Positions 21,852 to 30,064 of a DNA stretch of 32,829 nt are shown here, piece after piece. This stretch comes from CAZDDA01 sp964568045 (GTDB lineage Bacteria > Bipolaricaulota > Bipolaricaulia > UBA7950 > UBA9294). A model generated the notes under the pieces. The model was given only the letters and a program-made list of their open reading frames with translations, had not been told where the DNA came from and did no database searches. A program made the position numbers and the translations under genes. Location of the stretch: assembly GCA_964568045.1 (NCBI GenBank), contig CAZMOL010000008.1, positions 1 through 32,829 of the forward strand, read 5' to 3'. The number at the start of each line of letters is the position of its first letter. The first letter of the stretch is position 1.

Positions 21852-24056
21852 TTATAGGAAAATTGGGTAGAGCGGAAACAGCGACGCAAACACCAGTGCG
21901 ATCACCGACATCAACTTGATCAAGATGTCCAACGAGGGCCCCACTGTATCCTTGAGCGGATCACCGACGGTGTCCCCGGTTACCCCGGCATCATGCGCCT
22001 CGGAACCTTTACCGCCAAAGTGCCCTTCCTCGATGTACTTCTTTGCGTTATCCATCGCACCACCGGCGTTGGCACAGTATATCGCCAGCTGAATCGCCGA
22101 CAGGAGCGCTCCAATCAGGAAGCCTCCCAGCGCGTATCGCCCGAAGATCAACCCAAACACGATCGGTGTGATCACGGCGATCAGCGCGGGAAGGAACATC
22201 TTGTTCAGGCCTCCGTGTGCGGTGATCGTGATGCATTTGTTGTAGTCGGCCATCTCCTCTCCGGCCATGATCTTTGGATTCTCCTTGAATTGGCGTCGGA
22301 CCTCCTGGACGAGCACGTCCGCGGTGCGGCTGACGCCGCGAATCAGCAGAGCGGAGAAGACATAAGGGACCATTGCTCCCAACATCAACCCAGCGATGAC
22401 AAATGCTCCGACTTCGATGATGCTTCCAGATGGCGAGAACTGTGCAGCGATCTGGCCCACGATGGGTAGTTGGGGTTGGACCACTTTATCGGCGCTGCCG
22501 ATTGCCGACCACATGAAGGCAGCGATCAACCCAAGTGAGGCGAAGGCGGCCGATCCGATGGCGAATCCTTTCCCAATCGCGGCGGTAGTGTTCCCAATGG
22601 AATCAAGCTTGTCAGTCCGTTCCCGCACCTCCGGCGGCAGCTCGGACATGGTGGCGATCCCGCCGGCGTTGTCGGCGATCGGTCCGTACGTATCGACAGA
22701 AACGGTCATCGCGACAAACGAAAGCATGCCCATCGCGGTGAACGCGACGCCCAAAAGGCCTCCGAGTTGATAGGAGATGATAGTAGCCGCCGCAATGAAG
22801 ATCACCGGGAAGAACGTGCTCAACATACCGAGCGCCATTCCTTCGGTGACCCCGATTGCTGGGCCGGACTGATCCATCTTGGCCAGCTCCCGCGTCGGCT
22901 TGTACCGGGAGGACGTGTAATACTCGGAGAAGAACCCGATGCCGATACCGGCGGCAAGCCCGAGGATGACCTCCCAGAAAATGTTGAGGGAAAGAGGTGA
23001 GAGCCAGCAAAAGACCAAGGTCGTTACGGCGGTGAGGACGGCGGCGAGACGCGTTCCATTCATCAGTACCGTTTGCATTCCTTCTTGGCGGCGGCTGAAG
23101 CGGATGTAGAAGATGGCCAGGAGGCTCGCGAAGATGCCGCCGGCCACAATGACCAACGGGGCCACCAACAGCCACCAGTAGTTGCCGGCGTCGAGCCCGG
23201 AGGCAAAACCGATCTTCGAGATCAGATCTTGCAGGCTGGCGTTCCCTCTCCCAACGAAGATGTACAGGACCATTACGATGACCGAGATGATCGCCCCGAC
23301 GAACGATTCGAGGAGGTCCGCGCCCAGCCCGCCGACGTCGCCGACGTTATCGCCCACGTTGTCAGCGATGGTCGCTGGATTGCGCGGGTCATCCTCGGGG
23401 ATGTGCATCTCCACTTTGCCGACCATATCCGCCGCCATATCCGCTGCCTTGGTGTAGATTCCGCCGCCGACGCGGTCGAACAGGGCGACAAGCGACGCAC
23501 CCATGGAATAGGCGCTGACGATTAGGGCACCCCGAATGAAGTTAACCCCGAGCGACTTGACGCCGAAAAGATAGCGCGTCTCGATGTACAACGTCGCCGG
23601 CGAGTACCACTTGCGGAAAACGAGCATCACGATGACCAGCCCGGTGAGGGCCAGTCCGGCCACAGACAGCCCCATGACGCTACCCCCGGAGAATGCCACG
23701 TTCAACGCGTCTTTGAACGATCGTCTGGCGGCATGCGTGGTCCGCGCGTTGGCATGCGTGGCCGCGTTCATTCCGATGAACCCGGCGGCCATTGAAAGGA
23801 TCGACCCGATCCAGAACGCCACTGCGATCTCCCAATAGAACAGGATCCACAGAATTGCACCGATGACGAGCATGGTAATGCACATCACACGCGCTTCGGC
23901 GATCATGAACGTGAACGCGCCCGATCGGATATACCCTTGAAGCTCTTTCATGCGATCCGTGCCCTGTGCCTTGCGGACCACAGAGCGATTAAACGAGTAC
24001 GCACTCAGAAGAGCCAATACCGAGATTGCAGCCGGTATGAGGATCAATATTGTCAT
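21852..24056 (-). CDS. hppA: Membrane-bound ion-translocating pyrophosphatase
   Basis: This 734-aa protein with about 16 membrane helices hydrolyses pyrophosphate and pumps H+ or Na+ out of the cytoplasm. Catalytic motifs are DDPRNPATIADNVGDNVGD, DVGGLGADLLES and the last pyrophosphate-binding segment AHDAGVTGDTVGDP. The GNTTAAIGKG segment has Ala where K+-independent enzymes have Lys, so it is of the K+-dependent class, which includes all known Na+ pumps and some H+ pumps. Ion choice cannot be settled here. The gene is monocistronic, closed by a strong terminator. Confidence 0.97.
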   Translation of the reverse strand: MTILILIPAAISVLALLSAYSFNRSVVRKAQGTDRMKELQGYIRSGAFTFMIAEARVMCITMLVIGAILWILFYWEIAVAFWIGSILSMAAGFIGMNAATHANARTTHAARRSFKDALNVAFSGGSVMGLSVAGLALTGLVIVMLVFRKWYSPATLYIETRYLFGVKSLGVNFIRGALIVSAYSMGASLVALFDRVGGGIYTKAADMAADMVGKVEMHIPEDDPRNPATIADNVGDNVGDVGGLGADLLESFVGAIISVIVMVLYIFVGRGNASLQDLISKIGFASGLDAGNYWWLLVAPLVIVAGGIFASLLAIFYIRFSRRQEGMQTVLMNGTRLAAVLTAVTTLVFCWLSPLSLNIFWEVILGLAAGIGIGFFSEYYTSSRYKPTRELAKMDQSGPAIGVTEGMALGMLSTFFPVIFIAAATIISYQLGGLLGVAFTAMGMLSFVAMTVSVDTYGPIADNAGGIATMSELPPEVRERTDKLDSIGNTTAAIGKGFAIGSAAFASLGLIAAFMWSAIGSADKVVQPQLPIVGQIAAQFSPSGSIIEVGAFVIAGLMLGAMVPYVFSALLIRGVSRTADVLVQEVRRQFKENPKIMAGEEMADYNKCITITAHGGLNKMFLPALIAVITPIVFGLIFGRYALGGFLIGALLSAIQLAIYCANAGGAMDNAKKYIEEGHFGGKGSEAHDAGVTGDTVGDPLKDTVGPSLDILIKLMSVIALVFASLFPLYPIFL

Positions 24057-24472
24057 GTCGCTACTTCCACCCCTTTTCTGCTACGAATTCTTTGACCGTG
24101 ACGTGTAACCCCTCATCGTCACAAGCGGGTAGGCGAGATCAAGTCCACACACCCGCGCGCAAAAAGCGGCACATTGTAACACGCCGAATTGTGCCCCTCA
24201 AGGCCCACTTTTGGGCTGTTGGGGCAATTTTGGTGGGGCCAGCGCCGGCAGGACCAGATGTTATCGACCGCTTCCACGCGTGGATCAAGTTCTTACAAAT
24301 CCGATTGGAGAAGCCGCATCGACATGCCACATTCCAGAGGACACCTGTCCGTAACCGGACCGACAAAGAGTCACCGGCATCGCCGCAGCGGTCCTTATTG
24401 CATCGCCACTGCCCAGTTAACCTCACCAGGCGTATGGCGAAACGTCTAATACAAGCGAGAAGGAGGAAGACG
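24057..24472. other. Intergenic region between hppA and the coiled-coil gene
   Basis: These 416 bases separate divergent genes and should hold both promoters. A nested hairpin is visible (GCCCC 24193-24197 with GGGGC 24221-24225, inner GCCCA/TGGGC), followed by AATTTT on the plus strand, which is a weak terminator form. A plus-strand open frame running through here lacks a ribosome binding site and is not called. Confidence 0.4.
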
Positions 24473-25333
24473 ATGAAGAAAGCGCTTTCCATCGCACTGG
24501 TGGCCGCCTTGTCTTGTGTCTTGTTCCTGCCAGTCGTATACGCGCAGGAGGAAGGCGCCGAGGAGGCGGTCCCTGGGTTGCTGGAGCAGGAACTTGCCCG
24601 GATGGAATCAGTATTCAACGGGCTCGAAGACTTCATGGGCGAATTGATCGGTGAAGTGAAAACGAGCATGGCCGACATTGATATCCTGGAAGAGGATGCC
24701 GTAGATCTGCGGGAAGTCCTCAATGCGGTCACGATCGAGCTCAAGGCGGCAGAAGGAAGACTTGCCAGCCTGCGAGATGACGTCACCAAGATGGGAGTCG
24801 TACAGCAAGAGTTCCAGGTACGCATTATCGCCCTTGAAGCCGGTCTTTCAGAGCTTTCTGCATTCTGTGAGGCACTATCGGCCAAGGCCGAGATCACGGC
24901 CCAGGATGTGGCTGACCTGTTGGAGTTTAAGGCGGTTGCCGCGGCTGATATCTCGGCGTTGAAGAGATGTTGCGAAGATCTGTCGACCCGTGTTCAGGCC
25001 CTTGAGGATGAGGACGTTGGAACCTTCAAGAAGAAGGTCCTTGAACTAGAGCGTGCGATGAGTGCGTTGGCAATCAAGATTGACAACAACCGTGCAAAAC
25101 TAGAGGGATTCGATCATGCGATTGCTAGTTTGGCGGGCGAAATCGAAGCCAACAAGAGTGGGATCCTAGCAAACATGAGCCTCCTTGAGGATCACGAGAC
25201 AAGGCTGATGGGACTTGAAGACGGAACGATGCTTGCCGACCTTCAAGACCAGCTGAATACTGCTTACTTCCTCGCCATTGTCGCGTTGTTAGCTGGGGTC
25301 GGTGCGCTGGTTTGGGGTTTCATGGGGACTTGA
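24473..25333 (+). CDS. Exported coiled-coil protein with C-terminal membrane anchor
   Basis: This 286-aa protein has a signal peptide (MKKALSIALVAALSCVLFLP, cleaved after VYA), a long heptad-rich region (about residues 30-255; repeated leucines with charged residues, such as LEFKAVAAADISALKR and LERAMSALAIKIDNN), and a hydrophobic tail (AYFLAIVALLAGVGALVWGF). Three Cys lie in the rod, two adjacent (RCCED). The layout resembles Omp-alpha, the coiled-coil envelope spacer of Thermotoga, and other rod-like surface tethers; sequence identity cannot be judged here. ATG 24473 has AGAAGGAGGAAG before it. A terminator follows. Confidence 0.8.
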   Translation: MKKALSIALVAALSCVLFLPVVYAQEEGAEEAVPGLLEQELARMESVFNGLEDFMGELIGEVKTSMADIDILEEDAVDLREVLNAVTIELKAAEGRLASLRDDVTKMGVVQQEFQVRIIALEAGLSELSAFCEALSAKAEITAQDVADLLEFKAVAAADISALKRCCEDLSTRVQALEDEDVGTFKKKVLELERAMSALAIKIDNNRAKLEGFDHAIASLAGEIEANKSGILANMSLLEDHETRLMGLEDGTMLADLQDQLNTAYFLAIVALLAGVGALVWGFMGT

Positions 25334-25374
25334 TCTTAATGCGAATTGGATGAGGGGGCTGACGTACGTTTGCC

Positions 25375-25408
25375 GGGAGGGGCATGGACTGTCCCTCCCA
25401 TGCTTTTT
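25375..25408 (+). terminator. Rho-independent terminator after the coiled-coil gene
   Basis: GGGAGGG (25375-25381) pairs with CCCTCCC (25393-25399), followed by ATGC and five T (25404-25408). Confidence 0.75.
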
Positions 25409-25435
25409 GCACGAACGCGTAGCAGAAGTTATATT
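25407..25435 (+). promoter_or_regulatory. Promoter of the xre-smc-scpAB operon
   Basis: TTGCAC (25407-25412), 17 bp, TATATT (25430-25435) lies just after the preceding terminator and 29 bases before the XRE gene. The -35 box starts in the terminator T run. Confidence 0.55.
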
Positions 25436-25464
25436 AGTAAAACATTTTGAGGGGGTAAGCCAGG

Positions 25465-25731
25465 ATGAGCAGCTTGGCAACACGCTTGCAGCGCTTCCGG
25501 CTGACTAACGGGTGGAGCAAGCGAGTGCTGGCCGAGAAGCTCGGTGTGTCCATCCCATCGATCATTCGCTGGGAGACCGAGGCTGCCGAGCCGAACGACT
25601 ACAACCGCTACAAGATCGAGCAGCTTCTCACTGCACAGCGGCCGATCCAGCCTCTCATTCTTCCACGTCGGCGAATCGTTCAGCTTGGCTTGTTCGCCGA
25701 TCGCATCGAGGAGATCGGACGTCTACGATGA
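25465..25731 (+). CDS. XRE-family helix-turn-helix regulator
   Basis: This 88-aa protein has a Cro/CI-type helix-turn-helix (TRLQRFRLTNGWSKRVLAEK, LGVSIPSIIRWETEAAEP) over residues 5-55 and a basic C-terminal stretch. The last codon and stop overlap the ATG of smc (ATGA). It is small enough to be a DNA-binding dimer without a sensor domain. Translational coupling with the SMC gene suggests it tunes expression of the operon or marks specific DNA sites; both are inferences. Confidence 0.85.
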   Translation: MSSLATRLQRFRLTNGWSKRVLAEKLGVSIPSIIRWETEAAEPNDYNRYKIEQLLTAQRPIQPLILPRRRIVQLGLFADRIEEIGRLR

Positions 25732-28256
25732 CCAAGATCAACAAGGTTGTATTGACCGGGTTTAAGTCGTTCCGAAAGCAAACAGCGATTCCGTTCTTCG
25801 ACGGGATGACGGCCATCATCGGGGAAAACGGATCTGGAAAGTCAAATCTGTTCGACGGGATCAGCTTCGTGATGGGTCGCCGGTCCTCGCAGTTGCGTTC
25901 GGATCGGATGGAGCACCTCATCTTCAACGGTGGCGGTCGACATGGCGAAGCAGATGGAGCGGAGGTCATCCTGCATCTGGACAACAGTGACGGCGTGTTC
26001 AACCGTTTCTTCGAAAACGGGGATCACTGTCCGGAGGTGATCCTTGGTCGCCGGATCACGCGGCGCTCATCCACCTATACCTTCATGGGAAAGGCCTGCA
26101 CACGGGCAATGATCGATACCCTGCTCGAAGCGGCAAAGATCGATCCCGATGGGCAGCAACTGATCGCCCAGGGTACGATCACCGATGTAATCAAGCGAAG
26201 CCCACAGAGCCGTCGTGAAATCATCGATGAGATCAGTGGGATAGCGGCCTATGACGAGAAGCGAAAAAAGGCCATCGCTGAACTGAAGGACGTGAAGTCC
26301 AAGCTCAATACCCATCGGGTGATCCTTGCCGAGCGACGCCGTCGCCTGCTTGCGTTGGGTCGAGAACGGGATGCTGCACTTGAGCACCAACGCTTGACCG
26401 ACGAACAAGTTCGCCTGGAAGCCTCGATCCGGCATCAGCAACGGGAGACGATCGCCGAGAAGCTTCGTCGTGCCAAAGAAGAGCGAAGCGGTATGGACAG
26501 CCGCATCGAAGGCCTCGAAGCAGACGTAACCAAGCTCGACCTGGAGATAGAGAACAAAGAATGGGAGATCGAGGGGATTCGTGAGGATCTCGGAAGCGGC
26601 GGCCAGATTGCCTTGGTGAAAGAAGTTGAGAAGCTGCGCACGGAGATTCTCCACAATCAGGGTGAGATCAACTTCAAGCGCCAACAGATGAGAAACTTGG
26701 AAGAGATGATCGAGGAAGTGGCGCGGATTAAGGCTGCCGAAGCGGCCAGCACGAAAGGTGCCAGGGGTGGGAACCGAGCCGTAAAGGCCTTGCTTGAACG
26801 CAAGCGTGGGGGAGTGTACGGGACGATTGCGTCCCTTTCCGTGCCCCGACCCGGTTTTGAGGTAGCGTTTGAGACAGCGGCAGGTGGCCACCAGAACGAT
26901 GTTGTTGTTGACTCACGCGAAACAGCGATTGACTGCATCAACTACTTGAAGAAGAACCAGCTTGGACGAGCACGGATTCTTCCGCTACGGCGCCTGGTTG
27001 CCCCTCGCAAGAGCCTCTCCTCTGCTGATGCCCTCAAGCTTCCCGGTGTGATCGACTATGCGATCAACCTCGTTGAGTTTGATGACAAGTACCGGCGGGC
27101 GTTTGAATACGTGTTTTCCGATACGGTGGTAGCAGAGAAACTGGAGGCACTGCGCGACGTGGACGGTGTTCGCGCGGTGACCCTAGACGGCGACTTGCAG
27201 AGCAAGGGCGGCGCCCTCACGGGTGGCTCGCGTCCTGGAGCACGGACAGAAAAAGATCCGGCAAAAGCCAAGGACACGAGCTTCGATACGGCCAAAAAAC
27301 GCCAGCAGATTTCAAAACTCAACAAGGAGATCGCCAGGCTTGAGGAGAAGATCGCGGAAATAACCGAGCGCCTCGAAGCCAAGGAACAAGAGTTGGCCGC
27401 TCGTGAGCAGGAGGAAGATCGGGCAAAGGGGGCGGCGGGCAGTCGCAATGAAGAGTTGCACGGCCTGCGTGAGAAGCGTCGTGAGACCTACCAGGAATTG
27501 GAAAACATGCGTCGCGCGATCACGCGGTATGAACGGGAGGAGGCCGAGGCGCAGGCGGAATTGGAGGTACTCGGCGGGGAGGAGCACGATCCTTCCTACT
27601 ATATTGAGGGCTCAGTGCCGGAACTTGAGCAGCAGATACAGACCAATGAAAGGCGCCTGCGAAGGCTGGAACCGGTCAACATGCGCGCGATCGAGGACTA
27701 CGAGGCGTATGAAGCGGAATTCAACCTGTTCCGTGAGCGGGTAGATGCATTGGAAACGGAGAAGCACGAAATCGAGCTTTTGATCGGTCAAATAGAAGAA
27801 CGAAAACGGGAGCGGTTCTTGGAGACGCTGGAAGCGGTGCGGGTGCAATTTGACCACATCTTCAAGGGGCTGTTTAAAGGAGGAAGCGCCTCGTTGGAGC
27901 TGGGAGAAGATGGGAACATCTCCTCGGGTCTCCTCATCAAGGCCAGCCCTCCGGAAAAGAAGGAGCCGTATGTGATCGATTCGCTCTCAGGTGGAGAGCA
28001 GGCCCTGGTTGCGACCGCGTTCGTCTTCGCCGTACAGGAGTATCAACAGGCGCCGTTCTTCATTCTGGACGAGGTCGATGCTGCCCTAGATATCATGAAT
28101 ACCAACCGTCTGTCGGGAATGCTGCGCGAGTATGCCAATCGGGTGCAGGTGATTGTTGTCTCACACAACGAGGAAACAGTTCGCCACGCCGACCGAGCCT
28201 ACGGGGTGACAATCAAGAACGGCGTGTCTCAGATTATCGCCCTCAACCTGAATTGA
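25728..28256 (+). CDS. smc: SMC chromosome-condensation ATPase, short-armed
   Basis: This 842-aa protein is the ATPase core of the bacterial condensin complex. It has Walker A GENGSGKSN at 32-40, a first coil about 175-355, a hinge about 360-505 (GGVYGTIASL to LTGGS), a return coil about 515-690, signature LSGGEQAL at 753-760, and Walker B with D-loop FFILDEVDAALD at 777-788. Usual SMC proteins are about 1,150-1,200 residues with arms near 330; these arms are only about 180. Motifs such as RREIIDEISGIAAYDEKRKK and PVNMRAIEDYE are of the archaeal rather than the usual bacterial type. The start at 25728 overlaps the XRE stop. A longer frame to 25512 overlaps XRE and is not used. Confidence 0.95.
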   Translation: MTKINKVVLTGFKSFRKQTAIPFFDGMTAIIGENGSGKSNLFDGISFVMGRRSSQLRSDRMEHLIFNGGGRHGEADGAEVILHLDNSDGVFNRFFENGDHCPEVILGRRITRRSSTYTFMGKACTRAMIDTLLEAAKIDPDGQQLIAQGTITDVIKRSPQSRREIIDEISGIAAYDEKRKKAIAELKDVKSKLNTHRVILAERRRRLLALGRERDAALEHQRLTDEQVRLEASIRHQQRETIAEKLRRAKEERSGMDSRIEGLEADVTKLDLEIENKEWEIEGIREDLGSGGQIALVKEVEKLRTEILHNQGEINFKRQQMRNLEEMIEEVARIKAAEAASTKGARGGNRAVKALLERKRGGVYGTIASLSVPRPGFEVAFETAAGGHQNDVVVDSRETAIDCINYLKKNQLGRARILPLRRLVAPRKSLSSADALKLPGVIDYAINLVEFDDKYRRAFEYVFSDTVVAEKLEALRDVDGVRAVTLDGDLQSKGGALTGGSRPGARTEKDPAKAKDTSFDTAKKRQQISKLNKEIARLEEKIAEITERLEAKEQELAAREQEEDRAKGAAGSRNEELHGLREKRRETYQELENMRRAITRYEREEAEAQAELEVLGGEEHDPSYYIEGSVPELEQQIQTNERRLRRLEPVNMRAIEDYEAYEAEFNLFRERVDALETEKHEIELLIGQIEERKRERFLETLEAVRVQFDHIFKGLFKGGSASLELGEDGNISSGLLIKASPPEKKEPYVIDSLSGGEQALVATAFVFAVQEYQQAPFFILDEVDAALDIMNTNRLSGMLREYANRVQVIVVSHNEETVRHADRAYGVTIKNGVSQIIALNLN

Positions 28257-28270
28257 AGGAGCAAAGTGAG

Positions 28271-28996
28271 ATGGAGCCAACCCGGATTGCCGAGATACCC
28301 ATCGATGAACTGATTGGTGAAGGCTGGGAGGAAACTCTCCGACGATTGACCGCCGACATGAATCCCTGGGACATCGACATTGCGGAGCTGGCACGCCGAT
28401 ATCGTGACACCATCGAAGCCCTCCGTGAGTTCCAATTCGTCATACCGGGACGGATGGTTCTCACATGCTCCATCCTGCTAAGGATGCAGTCGGACGAGCT
28501 GCTTTCTGCCGCTTGTCCCTCTGAACGGAGCGAGCTCATCGAAGAGCTGGAGGAAGCAGTCGACGAGGCCGCAGCGGAGTGGGTGGACCCGATTGAACCG
28601 GAGGAATTTGCGTTGCCTCTCCTGCGGCGTCCGCGACGACAGGTGACCCTCGACGATCTGCGGAATGCGTTTACTGCTGCGCTGAAGGTGTCTCACCGTC
28701 GTGAGGAGCGATGGGCGAGCCGAGTCGAGGACGATGACGAAGACCCCTTTGATCACTACGAGATTGGTGGAGAAGACTTCACCGATCGTCTTGTTGCACT
28801 CTTTGCCAAGATTAAGAGATTCCTGTCCGGAAGACGGATCTTGAGCTTCTTCCGCCTGTTGGAGCGCGGGGACAAACAAGAGCGCATTCAGCGGTTCTTC
28901 GAGGTGCTTCATCTGGCGGCACAGGGAGAGATCTGCTGCACTCAGGAGGAGTTCCTCGGCGATATCCTCATCACCCTGGAAGAGAAGAACGTCTGA
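28271..28996 (+). CDS. scpA: Segregation and condensation protein A (kleisin)
   Basis: This 241-aa ScpA kleisin bridges the SMC heads and binds ScpB. N-terminal features are the pattern of helices including NPWDIDIAELARRYRD, and the C-terminal winged helix is GRRILSFFRLLERG through AAQGEICCTQEEFLGDI. The middle is acidic and Pro-rich. ATG 28271 has AAGGAG about ten bases upstream; a TTG at 28253 overlapping the smc stop is the alternative. The order smc-scpA-scpB is expected. Confidence 0.93.
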   Translation: MEPTRIAEIPIDELIGEGWEETLRRLTADMNPWDIDIAELARRYRDTIEALREFQFVIPGRMVLTCSILLRMQSDELLSAACPSERSELIEELEEAVDEAAAEWVDPIEPEEFALPLLRRPRRQVTLDDLRNAFTAALKVSHRREERWASRVEDDDEDPFDHYEIGGEDFTDRLVALFAKIKRFLSGRRILSFFRLLERGDKQERIQRFFEVLHLAAQGEICCTQEEFLGDILITLEEKNV

Positions 28997-29027
28997 CGCA
29001 ATCCCGTTTGGGAGAGAAGGGAACCAG

Positions 29028-29660
29028 ATGCAGCACGGTGGGGCTCAAGGGGAAAAGCGTGACAAGGCGCTGCTTGAGGCGGCGCTTTTTCTTGCGGCCA
29101 AGCCGCTTTCGCGGGGTGAGTTGGCGTCAATTCTAGGAGATGTCTCACCGGGTTATGTCGACAATATTCTGGAGGAGTTAACAGGAGAGCTAGCCTTGTC
29201 CCATCGGGGAATCGATCTCCACCTCGAGGAGGGATATGCCCTGTTACAGGTGAAGCGCTGCTACATCGAAGCCGTGGCACACTTGGCTCCCCACCAGGAC
29301 ATCCCCCGCCCTGTTCTGCGCAGCCTCGCCATGATCGCCTACAATCACCCTATGACTCAATCCGACCTTGTGAAGGCACGCGGGAACAAGGCCTACGGTC
29401 ACGTACAACAGTTGCTCGAACGGGGTCTGATCCGTGCCGAAGAGCATGGTCGCACCCTCCTGCTACACGTGACCGTCGAGTTTCTCCGTACCTTTGGGCT
29501 GTCCAGCGTGGAGGAGTTTCGCTTCCACACCGAGCCCCCGGCTTCTGGAGATCCCCCTGCCGAGGAGGAAGCGACTGCCAATACAGACGACTCATCGCCT
29601 CCCTCCGATCTAGGAGATGATGCCCTCCCTGAAGAGGACGTTGGCGCTATAATAGAGTAG
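29028..29660 (+). CDS. scpB: Segregation and condensation protein B
   Basis: This 210-aa ScpB has two winged-helix domains that bind the kleisin: KALLEAALFLAAKPLSRGEL in the first and RPVLRSLAMIAYNHPMTQSD with VKARGNKAYGHVQQLLERG in the second. The final 45 residues are acidic and Ser/Pro-rich, an unstructured tail. It starts 31 bases after scpA and ends 15 bases before the rubredoxin gene. Confidence 0.93.
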   Translation: MQHGGAQGEKRDKALLEAALFLAAKPLSRGELASILGDVSPGYVDNILEELTGELALSHRGIDLHLEEGYALLQVKRCYIEAVAHLAPHQDIPRPVLRSLAMIAYNHPMTQSDLVKARGNKAYGHVQQLLERGLIRAEEHGRTLLLHVTVEFLRTFGLSSVEEFRFHTEPPASGDPPAEEEATANTDDSSPPSDLGDDALPEEDVGAIIE

Positions 29661-29675
29661 CAAGGAGGTGGCGCA

Positions 29676-29834
29676 ATGGAGAAGTGGGAGTGCACGGTTT
29701 GCGGCTACATCTACGACCCGGCTGCCGGGGATCCCTCTACTGGGGTGGAACCGGGGACGGTCTTTGAGGATCTTCCCAAGGACTGGACCTGTCCGGATTG
29801 TGGTGCGGGGAAAGAGGTGTTCGAAGCCATTTGA
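29676..29834 (+). CDS. Rubredoxin
   Basis: This 52-aa protein, shorter than many gene finders report, carries the classic pattern: WECTVCGYIYDPAAGDPS at the start and WTCPDCGAGKEVFE at the end, with C-x2-C-G and C-x2-C-G ligating one iron. Rubredoxin passes single electrons, often to superoxide reductase or rubrerythrin in anaerobes. ATG 29676 has AAGGAGGTG seven bases before it. It is the last gene of the smc-scpAB operon, an unusual partner for condensin genes. The 230 bases after it, up to 30064, hold no gene; GATTCGGTTGTTCC at 29921 is partly repeated in inverted order near 30011-30029. Confidence 0.95.
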   Translation: MEKWECTVCGYIYDPAAGDPSTGVEPGTVFEDLPKDWTCPDCGAGKEVFEAI

Positions 29835-30064
29835 TCGTTTGGTACTCGTACGCCTCGCGATGGAGGGATCTGTCACAGTACGGCGTGCCTCGGCGAGGAA
29901 GTTCCCTGTTCTCGCCACTGATTCGGTTGTTCCCAATCCGTCCGGTCAAACGGCGTCCTTGACTGACATTCTCCTACCACACAGACCAGGTGCGGACTCA
30001 TTGACCCGGAGACCGAATCAAGTGGAACAACAGAACTCATTCTGAAGGGGCAGAGGGGGCAACG

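Noticed and set aside
25512..25727. N-terminal extension of SMC
   Set aside because: It overlaps the XRE gene in another frame; the SMC start at 25728 begins exactly where the family does.
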